NCBI GenBank assembly: GCA_041687455.1
Contig: JAWLBY010000013.1
Location: forward strand, 51,356 to 115,355
Length of the DNA: 64,000 nucleotides
Reading direction: 5' to 3'
DNA from: JAWLBY01 sp041687455
Lineage (GTDB): Bacteria > Pseudomonadota > Gammaproteobacteria > Xanthomonadales > Xanthomonadaceae
In this document: positions 1 through 7,311 of the stretch, piece after piece
Layout of the letters: the number at the start of each line of letters is the position of its first letter
How positions within the stretch are numbered: the first letter of the stretch is position 1
Position numbers and translations under genes: made by a program
Notes under the pieces: model-generated
What the model was told of the DNA's origin: nothing
Databases searched by the model: none
The model's input: the letters and a program-made list of their open reading frames with translations, nothing else

Positions 1-524
1 CCGGTAATGAACTGCCAGTTGGGCCCGACATGGAAACGCTCGGCATACTCGCGCAGACGAGCCGGGGTGTCGTACTCGGGATCGATGGAGATCGACACCC
101 ATTTCACCGGCTTCGCGGCCTCGCCCATCTGCCTTTGCGCCTGGGAAAAGGTGGCACTCATGATCGGGCAGATGGTGGTGCACGAGGTGTAGATGAAGTT
201 CACCACCAGAGGCTGGTCGGTAGCGAGCAGTTTCCCGATGCTGACCGCGTCGCCGTGCATGTCGATCAGGTCCAGGTCGGGGAGGGAATAGCTGTCGGTG
301 CTGCGCCGGTATTCCCGGGACTGCATTGCCTGCATGTGCATCGAATGATCCTCGACGCCACCCGCCGCACCGGCATCGGTGGACATGTCGTGGTGCATCG
401 CATGCGCCTGGTGATCCGTTTCCTGAGACGCCGTTGCATGGACACTCGTCGCCGTGAGGCCGAGTGCCAGCAGGACGGACAATGGCTGATGCACGAGAGG
501 GTTGGACTTGTCCTTGGACTTCAT
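1..524 (-). CDS. SCO1/SenC family copper chaperone (partial, runs off left edge)
   Basis: This is the first 174 codons of a SCO1/SenC protein. Members of this family deliver or reduce copper for the CuA centre of cytochrome c oxidase and face the periplasm. Residues 1-30 look like a signal peptide (LSVLLALGLTATS, then VHA). A His/Met-rich stretch follows at about 37-67 (HAMHHDM, HSMHMQAM). The thioredoxin-like core then carries the family copper-binding Cys pair in YTSCTTICP (Cys115 and Cys119) and the segment ISIDPEYDTP. The distal His ligand lies beyond the window edge. The ATG at 524 has GAGGAAG a few bases upstream. The His/Met-rich extension suggests extra copper binding, which is inference. 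The family call is firm; the exact role cannot be decided from a fragment. Confidence 0.85.
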   Translation of the reverse strand, partial: MKSKDKSNPLVHQPLSVLLALGLTATSVHATASQETDHQAHAMHHDMSTDAGAAGGVEDHSMHMQAMQSREYRRSTDSYSLPDLDLIDMHGDAVSIGKLLATDQPLVVNFIYTSCTTICPIMSATFSQAQRQMGEAAKPVKWVSISIDPEYDTPARLREYAERFHVGPNWQFIT

Positions 525-1180
525 GGTCTTCCTCGTGGCGTAGCAGTGAGGTTTGCCCCCATGGGTCACACATCCGCGCTTGATGCCTTCAGCCCATCGA
601 AGCGTGGTCAGGATTTTCGGATTCGCAGGTGAATGCGGTATGACCCCGGCACTGCTGGTGCGGGTTTCATCTTCCAAGGTGCGCAAGTGCGTGGTCCGTG
701 GTTACCGCCGGTTCAAGCCATGACGGTGTTCATCGGCGAACACCGCGACAGCTATTGCTGTCGAGCGGAACTGCAACGTGTTGTCGACCGCCCGGTCGAC
801 GTACGACACGCACGCGACCCGCAAGGCCGATCGGGCGCTGCGGTCCAACCGCTTGCTGCGCCGGCGTGAGGGGCAAGGAGATCCAGCGCGCGCGGGACGA
901 GATCAGTTCGGTCCTGCGGCGTGCGCAAGGTCTGCCGCCAGCTCGCGCACCGGGGTCAGGACGCGGCTTTCGAGGTGGTCACGCAGATCGCGCGCAACGA
1001 AGCGCGGTACGCTGGTTGGCACGGTCGCCTTCCGGCATCGGCTCCCCGCATTCAACAGGGCGGGTGAGGCGCCGCGCGTGGCGGGGCGTGGCGGCATCTC
1101 CTGCCACCGCGGCGAGCGCGATGTGCCGGGTGACCCTCACACGCGCCAACTGCAGGGCACGATCCACACTCCCAACAAAA
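525..1180. other. 650-bp region with no recognisable gene
   Basis: No open frame here shows a recognisable domain, a good ribosome binding site or a conserved motif. The stretch about 840-1040 reads like decayed coding sequence, because plausible protein-like segments switch frame, but I could not assign a family. It separates the sco1 gene, read leftwards, from the terminator behind the truncated groEL copy. Confidence 0.5.
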
Positions 1181-1182
1181 AA

Positions 1183-1207
1183 CCCCGCGGTGTGCGCGGG
1201 GCTTTTT
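1183..1207 (-). terminator. Terminator behind the truncated groEL copy
   Basis: Inverted repeat CCCCGCG (1183-1189) and CGCGGGG (1195-1201) with a 5-nt loop, flanked by a run of A on the left and CTTTTT on the right. It can therefore act on both strands. Read on the minus strand it lies about 70 nt after the stop of the groEL remnant, in the same relative place as the terminator behind the intact groEL (12873-12904). Confidence 0.75.
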
Positions 1208-1274
1208 GTAACCCGGGTCCGTCCGGAAGCGGCGGCGGGCAAGCCCGCCGCCGGGTCCATCGATCACTGCGATC

Positions 1275-1873
1275 TCAGAAATCCATGCCACCCATGCCGC
1301 CCATGCCACCGCCATGCTCGTGCGCCGGGGCCGCCGATTCCTTCTTCGGCGCTTCGGCGACCATCGCCTCGGTGGTGATCATCAGGCCGGCGATCGAGGC
1401 GGCGTTCTGCAGCGCTGAGCGGGTCACCTTGGTCGGGTCCAGGATGCCCAACTCGATCATGTCACCGACCGAGCGCAGCGAAGGCGCAGCCCGCGAAGCG
1501 GGCGTTGCCGCGCAGCGGCCGAGCGGGCCGGTCGCGGCGTTGTAGCCGAAGTTGCCCTGGCCGTCCTTGACCTTGTTCAGCACCACGCTCGGCTCTTCAC
1601 CGCAGTTGGTGACGATCTCGCGCAGCGGGGCCTCCATCGCACGCAGCGCGATCGCGATGCCGTGGTTCTGGTCTTCGTTGGTGCCCTTCAGCGAGCCGAT
1701 CGACGACAGCGCGCGGATCAGCGCGACGCCACCACCCGGGACCACGCCTGCTTCCACCGCCGAATGGATCGCGTACAGGGCGTTTTCGATGCGCCCTGCA
1801 GCTTTCCGCGGCTGAAGTCGGAAGAGGTCTCCTTGACCTGCGCCTTGATCTGCTTGATACGCGAGTGGACCGC
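1275..1873 (-). pseudogene. groEL: Truncated, frame-disrupted copy of the groEL 3' third
   Basis: This is a second copy of the C-terminal part of the chaperonin encoded at 12976-14622, on the same strand. Shared blocks include GNFGYNAATG, DPTKVTRSALQNAASIAG and the GGMGGMGGMDF tail. The copy starts abruptly around RIKQIKAQ with no 5' part of the gene. It then loses about 25 codons after KLQ with a change of frame, and carries an in-frame insert of about 18 codons (about 1483-1540) in front of GDMIELG that contains a small palindrome (GCCCGC/GCGGGC). The 3' flank and terminator also resemble those of the intact gene. No functional chaperonin can be made from it. It forms one boundary of the 1972-12774 island. 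Confidence 0.9.
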
Positions 1874-1922
1874 ACGCTGGGATACACTCCACGAGGTCTC
1901 ATCTCGGCCGTTGCCCACGGCC

Positions 1923-1936
1923 TGTCCCGCGGGACA
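1923..1936. promoter_or_regulatory. Perfect 14-bp palindrome upstream of the island operon
   Basis: TGTCCCGCGGGACA is its own reverse complement. It lies 35 bp before the ATG of the first island gene at 1972, where a repressor operator could sit. No regulator gene is evident in the island and I could not define a convincing -35/-10 pair here, so operator function is inference. Confidence 0.4.
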
Positions 1937-1971
1937 AGCTGCACCGACACCGCCGGATCTCCACAACACTG

Positions 1972-4818
1972 ATGTACTCCGACTACCACGCCAAGGTCTG
2001 GGCCCACGAACTGACGCGTCGTGCGCCCTCCGACAGCATCGACAAGCTGGCCGGCGCGGTCGCAGGCGCCCAGGTCGACCTCAATCCGCATCAGGTCGAT
2101 GCTGCCCTGTTTGCGTTCCGCTCGCCGTTGTCCAAGGGCGCGTTGCTGGCCGACGAAGTCGGGCTGGGCAAGACCATCGAAGCCGGTCTGGTGCTGAGCC
2201 AGCGCTGGGCCGAGCACAGGCGCCGGATCTTGATCATCACCCCGGCGAACCTGCGCAAGCAGTGGTTGCAGGAGCTGGCGGAGAAGTTCTTCCTGCCCGG
2301 ACTGATCCTCGAGGCGCGTTTCTACAACGCCGCCGTGCGGAGCGGACGGTCCCCGTTCGAGCCCGACGACAGCATCGTGCTGTGTTCCTATCAGTTCGCC
2401 TGCGGCAAAGCCGACGACGTAGCTCGAGTGCCATGGGATCTGGTCGTCATCGACGAGGCGCACCGCCTGCGCAACGTCTACAAGCCCGGCAACGTCGTCG
2501 CCAACACCCTGAAAACCGCGCTTCGCGACCGGCAGAAACTGCTGCTCACTGCGACGCCACTGCAGAACTCCCTGCTCGAACTCTACGGGCTGGTCAGCTT
2601 CATCGACGAGCTCGCCTTCGGCGACGCGAAAAGCTTCCGCGAACAGTTCGCCAGCCTGACGGAAAGCACCTTCAACGCCCTCAAGCAGCGCATCGCGCCG
2701 CTGTGCCACCGCACCCTTCGGCGGCAGGTGACCGCCTACATCCCGTATACCCAGCGCCACGCCATTCTCGAGGAATTCACCCCGGATCAGATCGAGGACG
2801 ACCTCTACGACCTCGTGTCCGACTACCTGCGCCGCCCCAACCTGCAGGCGCTGCCGTCCGGCCAGCGCAGCCTGATGACCCTGGTACTGCGCAAACTGCT
2901 CGCTTCCAGCTCGTTCGCCATTGCGGGCGCGCTGCAGACCATTTCCGATCGCCTGCGTGAGCGCCTGCGCGAGGCCGGCCCCGCTCCCGCCGCCAACCTC
3001 GCCCTCGAAAACGACTACGAAGCCCTGACCGAAACCCGCGAAGAGTGGGCGGACGACGACACCGCCGAACCGCTGAGCGAAGACGACCGCGCCGCCCTCG
3101 AACAGGAAATCGCCGACCTCGACCACTTCGCCGCCCTGGCGACCTCGATCGAGAGCAATGCCAAGGGGCGCTCCCTGCTGCGCGCACTGGCCCTCGCCTT
3201 CGACAAGGCCGAGCAGCTCGGAGCCGCGCGCAAGGCCATCATCTTCACGGAATCGCGCCGCACCCAGGACTATCTGCTGCGCCTGCTGGCCGACAGCGAG
3301 TTTTCCGACGGCATCGTGCTGTTCAACGGCAGCAACACCGATGAGCGTTCGCGTGCGATCTACACCGAGTGGCTGGCCCGCCACGCCGGCTCCGACCGCG
3401 TCACCGGCTCGCGCACGGCCGACATGCGTTCCGCGCTGGTCGACTACTTCCGTCACATCGGCCAGATCATGATCGCCACCGAGGCCGGCGCCGAGGGCAT
3501 CAATCTGCAGTTCTGTGCGCTGGTGGTGAACTACGACCTGCCGTGGAATCCGCAGCGCATCGAGCAACGCATCGGGCGGTGTCACCGCTACGGCCAGAAA
3601 CATGACGTGGTGGTGGTCAACTTCCTCAACCGGAACAACGCGGCCGACCGCCGCGTCTATGAACTGCTGGCCGAGAAGTTCCGCCTGTTCGAAGGCGTGT
3701 TCGGCGCCAGCGACGAAGTGCTCGGGGCGATCGAATCCGGGGTCGACTTCGAAAAGCGCATCAGTGCGATCTACCAGCAGTGCCGCAAGCCCGACGAGAT
3801 CGCCCGCGCATTCGACCAGCTGCAGCTCGAACTCGGCTTCGAGATCGACCAGGCGATGACCCGCACCCGCCAGCAGCTGCTGGAACACTTCGACGAGGAG
3901 GTGCGCGAGAAGCTGCGCCTTCGCGATGCGGATTCGCGAGAGGTGCTGGGCCGTGTCGAACAGACCCTGATGCGCCTCACCTGCCATGAGCTCGACGGCT
4001 TGGCCCGGTTCCACGGGGATGGCTGCTTCGACCTAGATCGGGCGCCACCGGGCCTGCCGGGCGACATTCCCACCGGGCGCTACGAGCTGCCCCGCCGCAG
4101 CGGCGAGGCCCATACCTACCGGCTCGCCCATCCGCTGGCCGAACGGCTGATCGAGCGCGCCAGCCGGCGGGAACTGCCGCCCGCCGAGATCCGCTTCGAC
4201 CTCGACGCCCACCCCGGCAGGATTGGCGTGCTCGAACCCCTTCGCGGCCGCGCAGGCCAACTTCAGGTCAGCCTGCTCAGCGTCGATGCACTGGGACAGG
4301 CCGAGGACCACCTGATCTTCAGCGCCATCACCGACGACGGCGAACCCCTCATCGAGGAGGCCGCACGCCGGCTGTTCCTGTTGCCGGGTGCGATAACTGC
4401 CCCTCACGTGACACTGGAAGAGAGGGCGCTTGCCGATGCAACGGAGCGCCGTCGACTGGAAATCCAGCGCGGCATCGGGGAACGCAACGCCCGCTTCTTC
4501 AGCGCCGAGTCGGAGAAGCTGGACGGCTGGGCAGACGACCTCAAGGCGGGGCTGGAGCGGGAAATCAAGGAAATAGACCGCCAGATCCGTGAGGTCAAAC
4601 GGGCCGCGGCGGTCGAGCTGACACTGGAAGGCAAGATTGAAAGGCAACGAGAGCAGCGGGAGCTCGAACAGAGGCGGATGCGAATGCGGCGGGAGTTGTT
4701 CGAGCGGCAGGATGAGATCGACGCCAAACGCGACCGATTGATTCGCGAAACCGAGGCCCGTTTGAGGCAGTCGTCGGCAGAGGCGGTCGTTTTGCGGGTC
4801 AGATGGAACCTTGTGTAG
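1972..4818 (+). CDS. SNF2-type DEAD/DEAH helicase of a defence-like island (DrmD-like)
   Basis: A 948-residue superfamily 2 ATPase of the SNF2 type, expected to translocate on DNA. Visible motifs are Walker A DEVGLGKT (residues 61-68), DEAH (161-164), TATPLQN (193-199), and a C-terminal helicase lobe ending in IGRCHRYGQ at about 532-541 with the arginine finger region. Residues about 790-930 are rich in charged heptads and probably form a coiled coil. The start MYSDYHAKVWAHEL fits this helicase type. It is the first gene of a plus-strand operon; the next gene starts 13 nt after its stop. Similar helicases occur in DISARM (DrmD) and in islands with methyltransferases, but drmA, drmB and drmC are absent here. 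A role in phage or foreign DNA restriction is inferred from the neighbours. Confidence 0.85.
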   Translation: MYSDYHAKVWAHELTRRAPSDSIDKLAGAVAGAQVDLNPHQVDAALFAFRSPLSKGALLADEVGLGKTIEAGLVLSQRWAEHRRRILIITPANLRKQWLQELAEKFFLPGLILEARFYNAAVRSGRSPFEPDDSIVLCSYQFACGKADDVARVPWDLVVIDEAHRLRNVYKPGNVVANTLKTALRDRQKLLLTATPLQNSLLELYGLVSFIDELAFGDAKSFREQFASLTESTFNALKQRIAPLCHRTLRRQVTAYIPYTQRHAILEEFTPDQIEDDLYDLVSDYLRRPNLQALPSGQRSLMTLVLRKLLASSSFAIAGALQTISDRLRERLREAGPAPAANLALENDYEALTETREEWADDDTAEPLSEDDRAALEQEIADLDHFAALATSIESNAKGRSLLRALALAFDKAEQLGAARKAIIFTESRRTQDYLLRLLADSEFSDGIVLFNGSNTDERSRAIYTEWLARHAGSDRVTGSRTADMRSALVDYFRHIGQIMIATEAGAEGINLQFCALVVNYDLPWNPQRIEQRIGRCHRYGQKHDVVVVNFLNRNNAADRRVYELLAEKFRLFEGVFGASDEVLGAIESGVDFEKRISAIYQQCRKPDEIARAFDQLQLELGFEIDQAMTRTRQQLLEHFDEEVREKLRLRDADSREVLGRVEQTLMRLTCHELDGLARFHGDGCFDLDRAPPGLPGDIPTGRYELPRRSGEAHTYRLAHPLAERLIERASRRELPPAEIRFDLDAHPGRIGVLEPLRGRAGQLQVSLLSVDALGQAEDHLIFSAITDDGEPLIEEAARRLFLLPGAITAPHVTLEERALADATERRRLEIQRGIGERNARFFSAESEKLDGWADDLKAGLEREIKEIDRQIREVKRAAAVELTLEGKIERQREQRELEQRRMRMRRELFERQDEIDAKRDRLIRETEARLRQSSAEAVVLRVRWNLV

Positions 4819-4831
4819 TTATGGAGGGGAC

Positions 4832-5008
4832 ATGACAACACCGAGTGTGGAGCTTGCGACTCGCCTGGCGAGGCTGTTGACAGAGCACGGCCTGCTGCTA
4901 CCGGCGTCGCGAGATCGCGTGGCGGAGCGAATCGCGGCAGGCGAAATGAAGCAGGAAGACTGGCGACTGGAGGTCGAGAAAGCCAAGTTCCAGGAAAACT
5001 CCCAATGA
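4832..5008 (+). CDS. Small 58-residue protein in the island operon
   Basis: Short charged, probably helical protein beginning MTTPSVELATRLARLL and ending in a Glu/Lys-rich helix. I recognise no family. The ATG at 4832 is preferred over an upstream start in the same frame because GGAGGGG lies just before it. The stop overlaps the ATG of the next gene (ATGA at 5005-5008), so it is translationally coupled to the ATPase. That coupling and the tight packing argue that it is real and may be a partner of the ATPase or helicase, which is inference. Confidence 0.7.
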   Translation: MTTPSVELATRLARLLTEHGLLLPASRDRVAERIAAGEMKQEDWRLEVEKAKFQENSQ

Positions 5009-7311
5009 GCGGCGGCTTGAAAAGGCTGAGCGTCGAACATCTCAGGGGGTCGCTCAAGCCCTTTACTCTCGACTTCGAGAGGGCCAAGCGACTGACCATC
5101 ATCTATGGCGAGAACGGTAGCGGAAAATCCACAATATGTGACGCATTCGATTTCATCGGCAATGGAAAGGTCGGCTCGCTGGATGGACGCGGATTGGGCA
5201 AGACGCTCGGCTTCTGGCACGCGGTCGGAAGCTTTCCTTCCGATGTAAGGGTCGAGCTTGAAAGCCATTCCGGCACCTGCAGCGCGGTGCTGGAAAAGGG
5301 CCTCGTCGTTGCTTCGCCAGCGGATCGCCGGCCGAGCATTGAGGTCCTCAGACGTTCGCAGATCCTCGGCTTGGTGGAAGCTAAGCCCGCCGATCGCTAT
5401 GAGGCGATCAGACGCTTCGTCGATGTAGAGAACGTGGAAGCCGCTGAGAACAGCCTTCGCGCTTTGCTTCGCAGCATCGAAGCGGATGAGAAGACCTCAA
5501 TAGTCCGGATCGAGCAGAATCGCGAGACGATCAGCGGCTACTGGGAGAGTGCGGGGCGTCCCGCGCCGGAGATGCTCGCGTGGGCTGCCCAGGAGGTTTC
5601 ATGCAGCAATTCGGCGACCGACAAGGAGATTCAGTTCATTCGGTCCCTGCAGCGAGCGATGACCAGCCTCCGTTCGGCGGTCAGCCAGCGCACGGCAGTC
5701 AAGTCGCGCACTGTTCCGTCCACCGAGGAACGTGACCGAACGCAGCAGGAGTTCGACGCTGCAGCGTCGGCGGTTTCGGCTTCAGCACCTGCAGCCATCG
5801 AGATTCTCCAAGCAGCACAACCACATTTCGCTCGGCACCCTGATCCGCAGCGTTGCCCGCTATGTGAAAGTTCGGAGAACGCCGCCGGACTTGCCGCGCG
5901 CGTCGCCGGGCAACTCGCCGCCATCAGCTCGCTCGGCCGGCTTCGCGAAGCGGAATCTCGACGAGACCGAGCACGCGATGGCTTGGCGGCGTTGGAGCAG
6001 AGCATTGTTGCCAGCACGGAAGCTGTTCTGAGAGAGGCGAACGAGCTCAGAACGCGGCTCGCTGACCCGGATTGGCCGGAGGGCGTGCCGAAGGCTGCGT
6101 CTGATCTGCCCGGCGAAGCGGATGCAATCGGTCAATGGGTCGAAGTGAATGTCGGACTGATTGATTCATGGGCTGACGCGGAAAATGCCCGCGCGGCGAG
6201 AGCGCAAGCCGGAAAGAATCTTGCCGCGGCAGTTGCGCAGCTGAAGAAGAACACCACGCTTCATTCGGAAATTGCCCGAATCCTTCCGCATCTGGGTGAG
6301 GCTCTCCGGATCATGGAGTCGGAGAGGAAGGCGTTCGTTGACGCGAAGCTCGCAGACATAGCGAGCGACGTCGGCGTTCTATACGAGAAGATTCATCCCC
6401 GCGAGGGGCTCGGCAAGATCAGCCTCGTGCTTGATCCGAAGAAACGCGCCTCACTCGACATCGCCGTGGATTTTCGCGGCTCGCTGATCGCACCTCCGCA
6501 GGCCTACTTCAGCGACTCGCACCTGGACACGCTCGGTCTCTGCGTATTCATCGCATTGGCCGCCCGGGAATCGGCCGACGAGACGGTTCTCGTGCTGGAT
6601 GATGTGCTGGCAAGCGTGGACGAGCCTCATGTCGACAGGCTCATCGAAGTGCTGTACGACCAGGCGCAGCGCTTTCGACACGTCGTGATCACGACGCACT
6701 ATCAAGCCTGGCGGGAGAAGTACCGCTGGGGCTGGCTGAAGCATGGGCAGTGCCAGTGGGTAGAGCTTGGCCCATGGTCGGCTGCATCCGGAATCTGCTC
6801 GTCGAAGGCCTCGGCGGCACCCTTGCTCGAACTGGCGTCTCTGCTTCAGCAGGTACCACCGAGCCCTCAGCTCCAGTGCGCCAGCGCCGGTGTTCTGCTT
6901 GAGGCTATCTGCAACTTTCTCACCGAGTCGTACGAATGTGATGTGCCGCGTCGCAAGGGTGGAAGGCTGACGCTTGGCGACATGCTTCCGAAGATCCCGA
7001 GGAAGTTACGTGACGCGCTGAAGGTTGAAGTGTTGCAACCCGACCAGAATTACAGCGAGGTGCCGCTGTCGACCATGATCAGCGAGCTACAGGAGATGAT
7101 GCAGCTGAGAAACATCTTCGGCGCGCATTACAATGATCTGGCGCAAAAACTACCCGCAGCAGACGCAACCCGCTTTGCGACACTGGTACACGACCTCGGA
7201 TCCACACTGATATGTGCGGATGAAGGCTGGCCCGGTTCTGATAAGTCCGGGTCGTACTGGTCCACCAAGAGCGAGACGCGTCGATTGCACCCCCTGAAGA
7301 AGCCTGCGTAA
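5005..7311 (+). CDS. Rad50/RecF-like AAA ATPase with zinc-hook motif
   Basis: A 768-residue ABC-type ATPase of the SMC/Rad50/RecF group. Walker A is GENGSGKST at residues 35-43. The central part is helical and carries a CPLC motif (284-287) like the zinc hook that dimerises Rad50. The distal ATPase half has a signature-like SDSHLDTLG and Walker B VLVLDD (about 528-533) followed by an HVVITTH switch segment. A further 170 residues follow the ATPase fold, with no recognised domain. Base composition is visibly less GC-rich than the surrounding chromosome. It overlaps its upstream neighbour by 4 nt and its downstream neighbour by 1 nt (TAATG). DNA-end or structure sensing for the restriction machinery is a reasonable inference; it could also be a generic repair ATPase. 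Confidence 0.8.
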   Translation: MSGGLKRLSVEHLRGSLKPFTLDFERAKRLTIIYGENGSGKSTICDAFDFIGNGKVGSLDGRGLGKTLGFWHAVGSFPSDVRVELESHSGTCSAVLEKGLVVASPADRRPSIEVLRRSQILGLVEAKPADRYEAIRRFVDVENVEAAENSLRALLRSIEADEKTSIVRIEQNRETISGYWESAGRPAPEMLAWAAQEVSCSNSATDKEIQFIRSLQRAMTSLRSAVSQRTAVKSRTVPSTEERDRTQQEFDAAASAVSASAPAAIEILQAAQPHFARHPDPQRCPLCESSENAAGLAARVAGQLAAISSLGRLREAESRRDRARDGLAALEQSIVASTEAVLREANELRTRLADPDWPEGVPKAASDLPGEADAIGQWVEVNVGLIDSWADAENARAARAQAGKNLAAAVAQLKKNTTLHSEIARILPHLGEALRIMESERKAFVDAKLADIASDVGVLYEKIHPREGLGKISLVLDPKKRASLDIAVDFRGSLIAPPQAYFSDSHLDTLGLCVFIALAARESADETVLVLDDVLASVDEPHVDRLIEVLYDQAQRFRHVVITTHYQAWREKYRWGWLKHGQCQWVELGPWSAASGICSSKASAAPLLELASLLQQVPPSPQLQCASAGVLLEAICNFLTESYECDVPRRKGGRLTLGDMLPKIPRKLRDALKVEVLQPDQNYSEVPLSTMISELQEMMQLRNIFGAHYNDLAQKLPAADATRFATLVHDLGSTLICADEGWPGSDKSGSYWSTKSETRRLHPLKKPA

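Noticed and set aside
778..1545. Plus-strand 255-codon open frame across the groEL remnant
   Set aside because: It crosses a terminator and runs antisense to the groEL remnant; the translation is Arg/Ala-rich with no family resemblance.
1597..4014. An 805-codon minus-strand open frame opposite the SNF2 helicase
   Set aside because: The translation has no recognisable motif and the plus strand encodes a complete helicase with all motifs.
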